From: Anthoceros angustus
Taxonomy: Eukaryota; Streptophyta; Anthocerotopsida; Anthocerotales; Anthocerotaceae
Length of the DNA: 64,000 nt
NCBI GenBank assembly: GCA_010909165.1
Contig: VJWM01000250.1
Coordinates: forward strand, 160,944 to 224,943
Direction of reading: 5' to 3'
Part shown: positions 52,326 through 63,439 of the stretch, piece by piece
Position numbering within the stretch: the stretch's first letter is position 1
Layout of the letters: each line of letters begins with the position of its first letter
Translations under genes and position numbers: made by a program
The notes under the pieces: generated by a model
The model's input: only the letters and a program-made list of their open reading frames with translations
Told to the model about the DNA's origin: nothing
Database searches by the model: none

Positions 52326-52357
52326 AACAGCGTCTGTTTAGAAAGGGGTTTCTCCTG
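52326..52357 (+). repeat. Left terminal inverted repeat of T
   Basis: Exact reverse complement of 54409-54440. Similarity extends inward as AAAAGGGG motifs. Confidence 0.85.
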
Positions 52358-52949
52358 TCAAAAGGGGTTTTGGAGAAAATCCCAACCCTATATCGCCGGA
52401 AACTGAAGTTGGTTTGGTATTTGTTGGTTTTTGTAGGTGCTCATCCATCGGTTTCGGGCATTCTGCTCAAAGCTTTACCACTTCTGTGGAGTCATTTACA
52501 TGACGCCTTATACTCGAGTTCATGGCGATTTAGTCGGTGTGATGAAGGGCCATGACCTCATTGTTCCATAATTTCCTCATGTCCATAGTTTACGCATTTT
52601 GTGGTTTTGTATGTTTTGTATACGGGGGCCTAGGCACGCATAAGTGCGTGCCTAAACAACGCTTATGTGCAAACTTGACCCATGCTGCAGCCACCAAAGA
52701 AACGACGATCTTCTAATGGGAAGCATGTCCTTTTGGCGGTCTACGAGGATGCCATTCCCGACAAAATAACAAGTAGCGGAACATCGTGCGGAGGTTCACC
52801 TAGACCACTCTTATATACCTATCCTATGCCCTAATGCGTGAGAAGAATACCTATCCCTTTTATTCTTTACGGTGTTTAAAGTCTCTTTCGGTGGTGATCT
52901 AGTACCGGGTTATCATCAAACATGCGAGGCCCAAATGAGTGAACAAGTG

Positions 52950-53550
52950 CATGCACCGGGGCAAGGGGCGGGTGTGCGCACAAGTGCGCACTTGTGCGCG
53001 CACCACCCAGCAGGGGGCAGTGTGCACACCAGGGGCAAGGATGCCGGTGCGCGCACTTGTGCGCGCGCACCACGGGGCAAGGGGCGGGTGTGCGCACTTG
53101 TGCGCGCACTGGGGCAAGGATGCCGGTGCGCGCACTTGTGCGCGCACTGGGGCAAGGATGCCAGGTCTGCCTTGTCTTCAGGGGCAAGATCTTGGGTCGC
53201 CTTGTCTTGGCGCACCAGGGGCAAGGATGCCGGTGCGCGCACTGTGGGGGCAGGATGCCCGGTGCGCGCACTTGTGCGCCGCACTGTGGGCAAGGATGCC
53301 GGTGCGCGCACTTGTGCGCGCACTTGTGCGCGCACTGGGGCAAGGATGCCCGGTGCGCGCACTTGTGCGGCACCAGGGGCAAGGATGCCGGCAGCACTTG
53401 TGCGCGCACTGGGGCAAGGATGCCGGTGCGCGCACCACGGGGCAGGGGCTCGGTGCGCACAAGGTGTGCACCGGGGCAAGAAGGCCCAAGTGTGCACATA
53501 AGTGCGCACTTGTGCGCGCACCAAGGTCAAGAAGGGCCTGGGAGCATGAA
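52950..53550. repeat. GC-rich minisatellite inside T
   Basis: About fifteen imperfect tandem units of about 35-40 bases. The consensus blocks are GGGGCAAGGATGCCGGT and GCGCGCACTTGTGCGCGCAC, the latter itself palindromic. All six frames stay open over parts of it, which gives spurious ORFs of 125-230 codons on both strands. Confidence 0.9.
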
Positions 53551-53599
53551 CCCAAATTGTTGAATGCCTCCTAGTGCATTCCCAGTTCATCCAAAGAAA

Positions 53600-54340
53600 A
53601 AAGAGCAAAAGCCTAAAAAATTCTAAAAACCCTTAAAAATTACAAAAGTCCAGTTTTTGAGGCAGCACAAGTGCGCACTTGCTCTAAAATTTTGACAATT
53701 TTTGGATTTTTTGCATGTTTTTGATATTTTGTTGTTTTAAAGGGTTCCTTCGGCGTTTTCAACCTTTTTGTGCGGCTCCCTAATGTGGATGTTGTTCTTA
53801 TCTTTACTTAACCTCATCTTTTTCTAGTGGTTAAAATTTGAACTTAAACTTTGAACTAGTAGTGAGAACCTTTTGCATCTTTTGAATCTTAAGGCGGTTG
53901 GCGTGGGCCCGGCTCTAAGTGCAGACCATGCCACTCTCATTCTCACACTAGGCGTGGATCAAGAGCATCGAGGCTAAAGAAGATATTATTGTCCCAATGT
54001 CTAAGGAACAAAGGCACATAAAATTTTTGGAGAGGTATAGTCATAGGATTGACTAGTATGAATGAAAGGTAGGTGCATAAGTTTGCGCAGTCAGCAAGCC
54101 TAAAACTCTAAATGTTTTGTATCGTCCAACACGCAATGATCGCGGATGTTGGGCTATTTAGATGTAAGTCTTGGCGCATAAGTTTGCGTCGAATTTTGTG
54201 TCGATTTGAAAAAAAGCCGAGCGAGAATGGGACTTTAGGTTTTGCCACGTACTTGCAATCTACAATCTCAAATAACGTGTATCAAAACAATTATTCAAAA
54301 GGTTGCGGGTAACATGTCTGTAGAGAAATATCAAAAAGCC
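53600..54340. other. AT-rich interior of T
   Basis: No gene or repeat recognised apart from scattered AAGTGCGCACTT-type echoes of the minisatellite near 53670. A 66-codon frame (54112-54312) has no features. Confidence 0.4.
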
Positions 54341-54408
54341 TGATTATAGTGCGGATTTTTTCAAGTGCAAAAAGGGGTCCGGCCAAGTCCGTGTGCAAAA
54401 AGGGGTTT

Positions 54409-54440
54409 CAGGAGAAACCCCTTTCTAAACAGACGCTGTT
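54409..54440 (-). repeat. Right terminal inverted repeat of T
   Basis: Exact reverse complement of 52326-52357. Confidence 0.85.
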
Positions 54441-54444
54441 AAAG

Positions 54445-54684
54445 CACTTCCACCATATGTTTCTTCCGGTTCTCTGACTTCTCTCCAGATGGGCCTGCTG
54501 TGTTCTGAAGCGGCGCTCTCACTTCCTCTTCTTCTGACGATGATGAATCTTCAGGCGGTTGAGGCGGATGATCGCCGGGAGAGTGCTGCTTCTTCATCCT
54601 CTCCTTGCGCTTCTTATTGACCATCTTGTGCACTCTCAAGTTACTCGGAGGAATGGACGATGCTCTTATACCACATAGTAGCAC
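54445..54684 (-). CDS. gag N-terminus of G2
   Basis: Minus-strand frame reads HKMVNKKRKERMKKQHSPGD, then a Pro-rich part and SSSSEEEEV, ending MVEVL where element T starts. A basic then acidic Ser/Glu run is common at chromovirus gag N-termini. The likely initiator is the ATG in MVNKK (about 54620); upstream codons overlap the primer site. Its frame rejoins gag at 52321 if T and one AAAG are left out. Confidence 0.55.
54662..54673 (-). other. Primer-binding site of G2
   Basis: Minus strand TGGTATAAGAGC matches the initiator-Met type (TGGTATCAGAGC) with one change. It abuts the 5' LTR. Confidence 0.65.
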
Positions 54685-55312
54685 TCCTCACCGCACAACT
54701 AGTAAGGAAGCGACAAGTGCTGGCTTCCCACCAGTCTAGGACCTCGTCAATTCACTCCTCAAGAGACTTGAACGATTCTTAACGCTCTCAACCTCACAAC
54801 ACAACACTATGCTCCAAGTAGCCAACACTAGGCTCAAAGTAGCCCGCCATCCACTAACGACTTGCAAGCCACCTCCTCGAGGTGCTACTCCTTATTGAAA
54901 GAATACAACAATGGAATCTAGCTATCTACGCCCAACTGGCTACTGCCCTTGATTCCACGACAAGCTCACTAGCTAGCTCTCCATAGCTCTCTCAACACAA
55001 GGCTTGAAGTGCATACTTGCCTGCTCTCTCAAAGAGTGAGTGTCTCCTCCTCTTCCTGAAAGCCCTTGCTCTAGCCCTTGCTCTAGCCCTTATGTATCCC
55101 ATAGCCTGACCTCAACTAGGCAGCTATTAAATCTAGGGATTCTTACAAACCATTGATCACTAAGAGTCCTCTATAGGCAGCTCTTCATTTGTAGCTGTAG
55201 CAATTCCTCGCTAACAGGAGATTGCATGAAGCATGGAACACATACATCTTCTTAACAAGCTACTAGCTTAATTTTTTACCTCTTTTAACTTTTCACTTTT
55301 TATCTTATTTCA
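54674..55312 (-). repeat. 5' LTR of G2
   Basis: Bounded by the primer site and, on the minus strand, by the start TGAAATAAGATAAAAAGTG. The terminal 180 bases match 41129-41309. A CTCTAGCCCTTG direct triplet lies at about 55070-55090. Confidence 0.65.
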
Positions 55313-56431
55313 TGCTTACTCTTGAGCCATATGCAAAAATCTCGGGTTCAATGAGGGTCTAGGATTTGTAGAGAGAAGGGATACCGTGTAACGGTAACGG
55401 AAACTCCATGGGTTGTAGGTGCCATCGTGGCAGCTAAAGGGTGGGACCGACCCGCCATTTACAGACGCGAGGGGCGGATATGCTGCCAAGGCCGGGCACC
55501 GTGGTGGCGAACGCAATTAGAACCGCAATCTTCGCGGCCGCACCATGAGCTGCGTTTCACGTCTCAAGCCGCCCCGCCTCTCACCTGTTTGAGCGGCTTC
55601 TTTCCGATTCGTTGGCGCTTCAATGGCACTTCTTCTCCAGATGTCCATGACTCTCTCTTCGATTCATTGAAGTTATCCTAACCCGTTTGAGGTGTGGAAG
55701 ACATGAGAAGATGCAGCTCGGAGAGGTGGTGAGGCTCTGACTTTTCACGGAATTTTGGGTGCCAAAATCAAGCTGCAATAGTAGTTTTCCGTCAGTAAGA
55801 TCTCGATTTGAGGCGCACCGGTGTGGTGGGGTTAAAAACAAAACACTTTCGGGTGGTGCAGCACAGAGGTCAACCGGGCCATACCGGAAGCCCCCGTTGG
55901 TCTCGTGCCACGGTGAGCTCAATAAGTGGGTCAGCCCCGCCTTTGACCTATGCGAGGCGCTGATCCTCCGCCAACCGTGCGAATTTTGGTCTGGAGTCTG
56001 CGTTGAAGTGGGGGTGGTGTCCACTTCCGAGCACGAAACCCGCTACAGATCTTCGTGTTCGTCACGAGTGCCAAATAAGCTGACAAATGACTGTGTAAGT
56101 GAGGTTTTGTGGCAAACGTCTGTAATTCTATGCGCACTTGTTGTGATGCAGCTCTTCGGCCAACACTGTTAAGCCAGCTCGCGACCGGGCGCGGAACTGC
56201 AGTGTCCAGGCGGAGTATGAACCTACTCTGTGGAAAGGGGCTAGTCCATGAGGGACACTACGAGAAAGAATGATCGCAGCCTTCATTTTGAAGAAGTTAT
56301 GGGTACAAGTATTGTGTGGACAAGGGAGACTATAGTTGACTGACGAGTCCCCTAAAAGGGACGTGGTCGAGCTGACCCGTGTTGATTGCATGACCACGCA
56401 CGCTCCACCAGCTTGTTGCGTATCGGGAGAT
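55313..56431 (+). promoter_or_regulatory. Upstream region of the ZFYVE26-like gene
   Basis: Non-repetitive sequence between the G2 LTR and the start codon, presumed to hold promoter and 5' untranslated region. No TATA box stands out at a convincing place. Small frames (55427-55681, 55759-56172) have no recognised features; the second lacks an ATG start. An in-frame ATG at 56390, 14 codons upstream of the chosen start, is an alternative initiator. Confidence 0.4.
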
Positions 56432-59400
56432 ATGGAGAAAGCTTTGCTGCTCCGGGAGATTGTGAACAATCTATTCTACTCTCAGTACGAACAATTCAGG
56501 GCCTTCCTTCATCTACTCGGTGAAAAGGATCCTGGTTTTGCTCTCAACGTGCTACACTCCATACTTCACAAGGGTGGGCGAGTGCAGGGCGTACTATGGT
56601 CGGAAAGTATCCCATCTGCTTCCCATCTGGCTTGGCTTTGCTTACGGGACTATGATACTTTGCAAAATAAGTTGGAAAGGGCAAGCTGGACTAAGTTTGT
56701 GTCCATGACACATGCCTGTGAGTTACTCCTTTATGTTGAGGAGCTCGGCAGATGTCTTGAAGAGGAGATGCCTTTGTCGGAAACGAACGACAGGAGTCTC
56801 TCAGGTTTGGGACTATTCCAACGTTTTATTAACGGCCGGTCAGTGATCGCGCCTTCTGAGAGGAATCGTGTGTTGCAGCTTCAGGGCAGGAGGACTGTGC
56901 ATCCACAGCTTGGTCTGGCCCATCTGTGGATGCTGCATTCACGCAGCAGGCAATTGGGTCTGGTTTTCAAGTGCTGGAACAAGTGTCTACGGCAATCATT
57001 CATCTCGTCAGGCACTTGGGTGCCCATGAACATTTCCAGGGAGAATCAGAGCCCGAATGTGTAAACTTGGAACTCAACAATTGTGATCCTCAGGGCCGAG
57101 GTACAAGAACAAAGCATGGCTTAGGTGCTACACATGGCCACGTGGAGTCTGCCCAGGAAAGTAGATATGAAGGTGTGGGATGCTTTGTTGACAGTCCTGA
57201 GAACATACTAGAGAAACTCATGCTCGCAGTGCCAGAATTATTCTCTGCATTTTGTAAAGCCTGTGCAGAGTGGGGTTTGCTACCTTCTGAAACAGTAAGC
57301 AGTGCTTGCACCGGGGAGAGCCTGAAAACACGATATGTTTCCATGGTGGACCTTGATGGGCTGTGCAAGGTGACAAGTTTGGCGCCCTCTTTGACATCTG
57401 ATGAGGATATGTTATGTCTACATTCACTGGTGCGAATCATATTGCCAAGAGCACATATGCGAGCTATGAGGAATAATCTGCAGGCTAAGTTTATGGTAAA
57501 AGCGGCCCAGCATCTTCGTTACTTGAATGAGTCCTTCCTGGTTGCAGACCCCGCTTACAGGTAGGTCTTCGAGAGACAGTTCAGGTCGGGCGACTGCATT
57601 TTACTGAATTCCAGCAGTTGTATGATGCTCTGCTGTATGTGACATCTTAACGTTTTGCAGAGATGTTATCAAAGTTCTTCTTACAGAAGCATTTAAGGAG
57701 GCTTGTGGAGATCATTTGTGGCCTACAGCTGGAAAACTCAAAAGTCTGCGAGTTGTTTTATGCTCAGAAATGTTGGCCTCTGGTGGAACGTCTATCTGCT
57801 TGTTGTTTGAGGTATCTGTGTGAACTACCGTGCCAGGGTTCAGATGTTTCAACCCGTTTGGTTGCTATCCTTATCAGTAATACTCTGTGGCTGTGATTTA
57901 GTCCATGCAAGACAATATATTGCGTGAGGAAGTTACTAGGAGCACCCAGGCCAGTAAAGATTTACTTTCTGCACTTCTTGCATGCATGCACAAACATTTG
58001 AGAAATATCCATGCACGGGAAGTATCTATCGAGACCAAGACACAGGCCAAAGATGCTGTTTTTGTGAATATCAAGTGTGACATATTCCAGTATGCATACG
58101 TTCATGGAGCACAGGCAATCGGCGAAGTGGTCTATGCCACTCTTTTGCTTTTGGATGGTCTGCAGTTCCACGCAGCTGCTGATGTATGTCATGGAAGATT
58201 GCTGGATGTCATGAATTTTTTTCTTCAAGATTTGTACCCTTCACTTGTGGCAAACATGCCAGATTCTGTCTTGCTCTGTTAGGTTAAATTACTGATGTAC
58301 ATTTGCACCAGGTTCTTGCTCCTTTTCCCCATCTACAACCGATAATAGCTGTCATGGGTTGGGATCTGCTCTTCATGAAGACATCAGCACTCCAGAAGAT
58401 GGTTCAGATACTTTGGGTCTGTAGGCCAAAATTCACACACATTGACAGAGGAGCCGATGGGGTTGGTGGCACTTAATTTTTTGAATGATCTGGTCCTTCT
58501 TGTCTTTGGAGTTTAGTTGTGCATTTCTAATTGGCTCAGAACGAGTTGCAGATTGCTGCTGTGGAATACCTTTGTGAAGAGCTTCGCTTCCGTCTGGAGG
58601 TTGCCTATTTTGTCTCTGACCTCTCTGTAGATTGGGCATCGAAAAGGAGAGGTTCGATCTTCAATTGCCGTGCAAATTCAGGTACTGAAGACTGTGCGTT
58701 TTGCATGTCGTGTTTGCAAACGAATTTGTTGATTACAATTTCATTCTCATGTCTGGCCAAAGTACTAAGCTGGAGCTCATATAGGTCCGCATGAAGAAAT
58801 TGAGACTGGCGACCCTGCAGATCCTTTTGTTGCCAATCTTGTTCTTGAGCATTTACAAATGCAGTCCCCTATGCGTGTGAGTTCTCAACTTACAAGGGTG
58901 CAGATGTGCATCTTCCACCATGCTCATGTTTGTATGTTCTGTCCACTGAAGCTTTACAAGCTGAAGTATTGGGAGTATTTTTCTGTAATCCTGAGCTGGG
59001 CTGCTACTGAACTAGTTTTGAGTTTTTGCAGGTTATCTTTCAATTTCTCCCCGATATTTATCCTCATGATGCTTTATTTCTCTTGGGCAAGCAACCAACT
59101 GCATCTCCCCCAGTCTCCGGAATGGGAAGGTCTGGCCCACTGTTCCCCATATTTTTCATGGTAAAAGTAAAGCGGGACTTGGTGCTAACTTAGCAAGTGC
59201 ACCTTTGACTAATTAAGACTGCGCTACAAAGATGTCATACCCTGAGCTACTCTCAGAACTGATAGTGCTACCATGAATTGCATTATTTGCAGGGAAGAAG
59301 ATCTTGAGTTGATCCATATGTATTTTGGGATTATGGCTGCAATTCGATTACTGTGTATCTTGAAAATTGATGTTTCTATGAATCCCGAACTAGCAGCAGC

Positions 59401-62400
59401 AAAAGAGAACAATGGTCATATCCTCTCGGACGTCCAGGAGCACTTGGAGCTGGTTTGCACGCCTGCTCGCTGGGTAAGTACGTTGACTTTCTTTGCCACC
59501 ATTTGCGTGACTGGCTTTCTGTGTGAAATGTAAAATCAGAAGTACGTCTGCTGTAACCTCGTGGCCTGTCTCTATGCTGCAGTTGTGGATGCTCAATGCT
59601 GTTGTCTCTATCTTTTATCTGGGGCTGGAAGTGGTGGAATCTAAGCACACTACCCAAGAGATAGCAGCTGATCAGCCTGCTGTGCACAAGTGTTTGGTGG
59701 CAAGGGACGGTGGGATGAATGCAGGCAGCTTGATGGACGTGTCTGTGATGGCTGAGTTCTTAACTATCGTCAAGACAATTCTGTCAGCTAAAAGGGGCTT
59801 GGCAAGAATTCAATGTGACTTGGAGGAAAAAGGGAGCTCCACAAACTGGGCTGGAAGAGCCTCACAGGTGGAAATGATTGTTGATGACTGGAGCTGGCGC
59901 ATGGAAGGCATGCAGCGGCTGAGTGGTCAGCGATTGCCTTGGACCTACGTATTGATAGCCTCTCCTTCGACTTTCTTGAACATGTAATCCACACCATCTG
60001 TTGGTGGCTCTGTACTGGAATTCCATGTTTCTGATATTCTTGCCTGTACGAGCCCCCTAGTTAAATTTCAAGTTTGTCTCAGTCAAATGAACGTCCTGCA
60101 ATTCCAGATCCCTGCTTTTTCAACTGAACTGTGCTTTCTACACGTTGTATACAGATGCCTGCAGAAATGCTGTTATGACCTTGGGAGAGATACTTTGGAC
60201 CGGTTTGATCTGCCTACCCATGAAGTTGCTTCACTATTGCTGGCCGAATGGATAGACAGGGTCCACCCCTTTCCTTGAGATCCCTGAAGTTTGTAGCATA
60301 ATTTTCTGCCAAACTGGAGTCATGTCCTTGGTATGGTTTGAGATGAAGGTTTTACGTCTGGCTGCAGTGAACCTTGCCCAATTAGTTCTTGGTGTCTTAC
60401 TCTGAGATGTTGTGTCGCTTGAATGTACATCATGTTGATGTTGTTCAAGTGTCCATCTTATAGGTGGAGGCCTCAAAGGTCAGATATGTTGACGGAATTT
60501 CCATTCCAAATGATGCTTTGGACCAAGTACATGATGCAACTCTCTCCGCTCTTTCCAATGTGAGTGTTGGCTCTTAAGTTCCGCCCATGTTCCGCCTTCT
60601 GGAGTTCTGACAGTGCCACTTGTTCGTTGTTAGGCAATCCTCTGTCTGGACTTCTGTATTGCATATTCAGGTTCAATTCAGACATCATTGGCTCTTCTTA
60701 ATGAGGTACAAAGTTCTACTGACCTAATCATACGTCCATACTGTTTGTTTTAAAGGCTAAGGCTACTTGCAGCAATTAAAGGCTTGCAGGGGATTATGTT
60801 GTGCAACTGCGGTATGCAGGCATCTAAAACATTGGCAGTGAACGAGGGAAAGCATTTTCTTTCAGAAACAGCTGACATCACACGTGTTAGTAAGCATCTT
60901 GTGGATCATATTAGGGAGGCTTTCTCACAGGTGAGGATGGGATTCTCTAAGCTTCGCTGGTGCATGGAATGATATTTGTTCAATCACCATAGTATTGAAA
61001 CGACATGGCCCTATGTCTCTTCTTGGCTCATTGCACTCAACATGGGTGTTGTTAACTACAGGACCACTTCAGATCCATGCAGACAGAGTTCGTGAGACCC
61101 TACATAGGTGCTGATCCTCGCCAAGGCCCTAGACTGCGGGCCCTGCTTTTGCTGCAGCAAGTCATTGGTGATGCTTCCAGTGGGAAAAGGCAGTTTCTAA
61201 GTGGTACAATGCTGAGATTTGCAATTAGTGTGTGCAAAGACCTCCACTCTAGTGGTTAGCTGGGCAATGTTGACACTGTGTTCATGTCTGTGTGAAGGTA
61301 AACTTCACAATATTGTGAAAGCCCTGGCTGATGACGAGGCCGATGACATAGGGGTCAGACCGGAAAGTGTTGACAGTAAGCATTGGCATTTTGAGGCAGG
61401 GGTGGCACTCGGTCTTGGCTTTGCTGTCATTGCCAGCCTAGGCACTGGTGCTGGGGTAAGCCTGCCATTTGGCGAAATAGTGCCATATCCTGTGGTAAAA
61501 GGAGGGAGACGATGGCTGAGCTCTTTGGGCAGCAAACCATTGGGCTTTCTTTCTGCCTTCACCCTGTACATTGCGACAATTGGCGATGTTGTTGATGGAG
61601 TGGATACAACCCATGACTTCAATTTCTTCTCTTTGATATGCCAATCGCCTAAGGATGTGTGTCCTTTCAGATTCTGCTTTCACTCTTCATCTTCATCTCT
61701 TCTGCCTTCTGCATGGAAATAAACCTTGCTTGGAAACCTGATGCTAATCATGGCTTCCTTGCAGCTGTTGACACGTCTCAGCTTTGAAGAAATCAGTTTC
61801 GATGCGGCAGTAAAGGTTGCTGAAATAATGGGCGTCGACTTGGTCCAGCATGTGATATCTGTGAGCGCACATTGTGTGCATCCTCCTTATGCGGCTAAAG
61901 GATGGGCTACAATTCATGAAGCCCTGCATCTAAAATTCAGCTTGTCGTCAAATATTGGGGGACTGGCCAAGGAGACTGGCCACAACTTGTGGCTGGATGG
62001 GATCAAACATCTTATGACAATTTCCCCTCCTCGGGCAACTTTGGTCTGTGTCTTTGGTAATAACAAATGCTCAGCATGGTCAGAAGATTGTGCACAAACG
62101 CAGCAGGATTGTGCCCGAGCTCTTTTTGAGTTCACTTTGGAGCAATCAGAGAAGTAAGCACTCATGGAAATGCCTTGAAATATTGCTTGACTAGGTCTGT
62201 AATCTTTACCATTGGTATGTGCAGTTTTCCCATCCTGAACCGCTGGATCCAGATGCAAGTGAATCTCCAACGGCTTTCATGTTTTCCCAACAACCGTAGT
62301 TGCAAAAACTGTGACAAGATGGTGGCTGGGCAAAAGACATTGAAACGGCTGCACAGCAGCTTAGATGAACCTCAGGAAAGGCAAGAAGATGATCAGTCTT

Positions 62401-63439
62401 TGCGTACGCCACAAGAAGGTCTGGTGAGGAACCTTGGCGGGGGGAAAGAGGTCACCCAGCATGAGCTTGAAGTCACCAGCCTTTTCCAAGTGCAGATGGT
62501 AGAATCCTCTGAAGCCAATCAGGCCCAGGGACGGGGGCAACTAAATCTAAAGACAGCTGGATCCTGCAGTGTTTCTGAACTTTCTTTTGATTGGGAAAGT
62601 AGAGGCCCCTATGAGGATGCTGTGTGGAGGTGACCGCCAGGTGGATTCTTTTGTACTGGCATCTGCCTTTTTCCACAGTGTCACGCCTGATGGAATGGTT
62701 TTGATTTGCAGGTTGGTGGGAGAAGGGAAGTTAATGGACGCTCTAGCTCTAGCAGATAGGTGGCTTTGTGATGGAGCTCCTGATCGGTTGCTGGAGCTGC
62801 TTGTAGAGAAGGGACAGGGCAGTGCAGAACAATCTACACAGTGGCATGCCCAAGGAGCACATTCCAACTCCTGGAACAATAGTTGGCAGTATTGCATCCG
62901 TCTACGAGACAAGAATCTTGCTGCAGAGCTGGCACTTAGGTAAGGGCCCATTGTAGTTGCTTTGGAAGAGTTTCATGAGGAATTGGCTGTCAGGCGGAGA
63001 AGGGTTGTAAATCTAATGCCTAGGTCCTTATCTGACTTTGTTCCAAAGCTTTGAAGGCTCCCTTACTCTCCATTAATGACGTTTTGGAGACCTCTGCTCT
63101 TGAAGTGGGAAGCTGCTTTGGGGTGTAGAACTTGAATGATGTTGTCCACCTTGATATTTGTGGTATTTTTGCCCTGCAGGTATCTTGATGGCTGGGAGCT
63201 TGCTGCTGCTATAGATGTTTTAACCATGTGCAAGTGTCAGTTGTTGCCGAATGAACCACAGTATCAGAAGGTGCCAGTGATATACTGCTTCTGACTTTTC
63301 TGGCCTTTTGCAGCGAAACTATACATCCTTAATGCTTCCCCTGCCAAGTTTACTCTTGCAGGTGTCAGAAAGGAGGGATGCGCTTTTGCAGTTCAGCAGG
63401 ATCATGCAGGCTGATGCTGAATTTGTGAAATGGCAAGAG
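56432..63439 (+). CDS. Plant ZFYVE26/spastizin-like protein, partial (3' end beyond window)
   Basis: Spliced reading gives a large helical protein matching, from memory, the Arabidopsis AT2G25730-type family throughout. The N-terminus is MEKALLLREIVNNLFYSQY, then GEKDPGFALNVLHSIL and GVLWSESIPS. In the middle are HLQPIIAVMGWDLL, ADPFVANLVLEHLQMQSPMR, DLGRDTLDRFDL and KRQFLSG/KLHNIVKALADDE. Late blocks are DVVDGVDTTHDFNFFSL, NRWIQMQ, GEGKLMDALALADRW, NSWQYCIRLRDKNLA and GWELAAAIDVLTMC. Animal spastizin acts in lysosome/autophagosome tubulation with spatacsin; the plant role is little known. No FYVE finger is visible in this part. The start at 56432 aligns with the family N-terminus. Exon 1 needs a frame change between 56860 and 56926 (47-base intron 843-889, real frameshift or sequence error). 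The last visible exon ends at a GTATGC donor, so the C-terminus lies outside. Confidence 0.85.
56432..63439 (+). other. Exon map of the ZFYVE26-like gene
   Basis: Proposed exons: 56432-57560 (with the frame change noted), 57661-57811, 57902-58267 (donor uncertain; 58246 possible), 58312-58416, 58540-58681, 58785-58876, 59032-59129, 59293-59473, 59583-59983, 60155-60260, 60464-60559, 60634-60705, 60790-60930, 61062-61203, 61298-61656, 61765-62153, 62225-62629, 62712-62939, 63180-63270, 63362-63439. All introns start GT and end AG. Most are 70-240 bases, with TTGCAG/CTGCAG acceptors common. Phases agree from exon 4 to exon 20. The small exon 60790-60930 is supported by splice sites and frame rather than by recalled homology. 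Confidence 0.7.

Larger units (their letters stand above)
52326..54440. mobile_element. TIR DNA transposon T, non-autonomous, in G2 gag
   Basis: Perfect 32-base terminal inverted repeats (52326-52357 and 54409-54440) begin AACAGCGTCTGTTTAGAAAG. They are flanked by AAAG on both sides (52322-52325 and 54441-54444). Deleting the element and one AAAG leaves an open gag frame, which supports these ends. Near the right end the GCAAAAAGGGGT motif recurs. No transposase is recognisable. The interior holds a GC-rich minisatellite and AT-rich DNA. The superfamily is not determined from a 4-base duplication. Confidence 0.75.
41129..55312 (-). mobile_element. Chromodomain Ty3 retrotransposon G2 (host of C2 and T)
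   Basis: Read on the minus strand: 5' LTR (54674-55312), Met-type primer site (54662-54673), gag with zinc knuckle, protease, reverse transcriptase, RNase H, integrase, a C-terminal chromodomain, a purine tract (41318-41331) and a 3' LTR remnant (41129-41309). The two LTRs share about 180 bases; the left one is truncated. G2 is interrupted by copia element C2, by DNA element T and by an internal inversion. In each case the coding sequence can be followed on both sides. The C-terminal chromodomain places it among plant chromoviruses. Confidence 0.8.

Noticed and set aside
52160-52555. 131-codon + ORF
   Set aside because: It is antisense to the gag of G2 in its first part and crosses the terminal repeat of element T, so it is a chance fusion.
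52950-53550. CRISPR-like repeat array
   Set aside because: Units are directly adjacent with no unique spacers, and the genome is eukaryotic. It is a minisatellite.
52872-53608. Overlapping ORFs of 125-230 codons on both strands, Cys/Ala/Arg-rich
   Set aside because: All come from the GC-rich minisatellite, which lacks stops in every frame. No coding evidence.
55759-56172. 137-codon + ORF upstream of the gene
   Set aside because: It opens with GTG rather than ATG and has no recognised similarity. More likely it lies in the promoter or 5' untranslated region.
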